64,000 bases of DNA. It comes from Clostridium sp. LS (GTDB lineage Bacteria > Bacillota > Clostridia > Clostridiales > Clostridiaceae). Below are positions 63,514 to 64,000 of the stretch, in pieces (within the stretch, counting starts at the first letter, position 1; each line of letters starts with the position of its first letter). Under the pieces are notes generated by a model. It did not search any database, was not told the DNA's origin, and was given only the letters and a program-made list of their open reading frames with translations. The translations under genes and the position numbers were made by a program. The stretch covers positions 1 to 64,000 of the forward strand of contig NZ_AUUU01000020.1 of the NCBI RefSeq assembly GCF_002760435.1, given 5' to 3'.

Positions 63514-64000
63514 ATGAATAAGAGTATAAAACGTGTGGTATCAATAGTACTTGCTATAAGTGCTTTTTCTGTATTGGAACCAGTGAAATACAGTAATATA
63601 ACTAATATAAAAGCTTATGCAGATGATGATATTTATTTAAGAGGCATAAGTGTTACTGATGGAGATGATATAGCTTTAAACAGTTCAAAGAAGACTTACA
63701 CTACTAACGTGCCTAATGCTGATACAAGTGTAGTAATAAGGGTCACAACAAATGATAAAAATGATAAGGTTACAATTGATGGAGATAGCAATACTACAAA
63801 AGTAAGTGATAGAAAATTTGAGGAGACAGTAGATCTAAATAAAGGTATAAATACCTTTGATATAGTTGTTCAAAATGAAGATGGTGAAAAAGAAAGAGAT
63901 TATACACTAAAAATAGATAGAGGAGGAAAACAGTCTACTGACTCAGATTCTGTCTTTTTAAATAGCATTAAGGTAGATTATGGTGATATAGATTTCTCAA
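63514..64000 (+). CDS. Partial cadherin-like surface protein, cut by the window end
   Basis: The first 162 residues of another paralogue: signal peptide MNKSIKRVVSIVLAISAFS (about 1-35), one complete cadherin-like domain (about 38-135; IYLRGISVTDGDDIALN to YTLKIDRG) and the start of a second (VFLNSIKVDYGDIDFS). It lacks the N-terminal domain of the 62165 protein and so resembles the three-domain protein at 57934. GGGAGAAGG precedes the ATG. The gene runs past the window edge; cell-wall-binding repeats are expected but not seen. Confidence 0.85.
   Translation, partial: MNKSIKRVVSIVLAISAFSVLEPVKYSNITNIKAYADDDIYLRGISVTDGDDIALNSSKKTYTTNVPNADTSVVIRVTTNDKNDKVTIDGDSNTTKVSDRKFEETVDLNKGINTFDIVVQNEDGEKERDYTLKIDRGGKQSTDSDSVFLNSIKVDYGDIDFS

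Overview
This 64 kb window is AT-rich and gene-dense, with strong AGGAGG-type ribosome binding sites, several TTG and GTG starts, T-rich intrinsic terminators and a clostridial gene set (AlaX, lysA behind a lysine riboswitch, dapA, ftsH, HelD-type helicase, M18 aminopeptidase, cell-wall-binding-repeat surface proteins). It fits a Clostridium sensu stricto chromosome, perhaps near C. beijerinckii, C. butyricum or C. saccharoperbutylacetonicum; the species is inference. I saw no rRNA or tRNA genes, CRISPR array or prophage.

Layout. 1-672: the broken C-terminal end of an RHS/YD-repeat protein running in frame into an immunity-like gene. 781-9450: AlaX, a CmpB-like membrane protein, an aminotransferase, a chemotaxis receptor, an HAAS/DUF1700-DUF4097 pair and a TIM-barrel protein; the gap at 7901-8775 carries a cluster of DnaA-box-like sites. 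9451-24976: riboswitch-controlled lysA, two tandem signal peptidases, DUF3006, ftsH, a HelD-like helicase, an amino-acid ABC transporter, dapA, a decayed IS1595/ISXO2-like transposase and an M18 peptidase. 25063-34179: one 3038-residue cyclic beta-glucan synthase-like protein.

34377-47352 is the most interesting part: a complete class I lantibiotic locus, all on the + strand, in the order protease (lanP), immunity ABC transporter (lanF, lanE, lanG), precursor (lanA), dehydratase (lanB), exporter (lanT), cyclase (lanC), response regulator (lanR), histidine kinase (lanK). The precursor is nisin-like. Its 33-residue core has seven cysteines and, from memory, differs from geobacillin I at only about four positions. 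That predicts a seven-ring lipid II-binding peptide made by an anaerobe. The genes form a closed circuit: LanB dehydrates, LanC cyclises, LanT exports, LanP removes the leader outside the cell, LanFEG protects the producer and LanRK probably senses the product. No LanI immunity lipoprotein is visible.

47454-64000: a secreted alpha-amylase with a cre site, a YitT protein, a surface metallo-beta-lactamase protein with cell-wall-binding repeats, a very long hairpin element, four tandem small disordered proteins of unknown function, and an array of secreted proteins built from cadherin-like beta-sandwich domains plus C-terminal cell-wall-binding repeats, one of them a pseudogene and the last cut by the window edge. 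Within the array, a 607-residue protein with a different N-terminus and high-expression codon use sits behind a strong promoter and three GGTACC elements spaced exactly 103 nt apart. Long hairpins recur between genes throughout the window.
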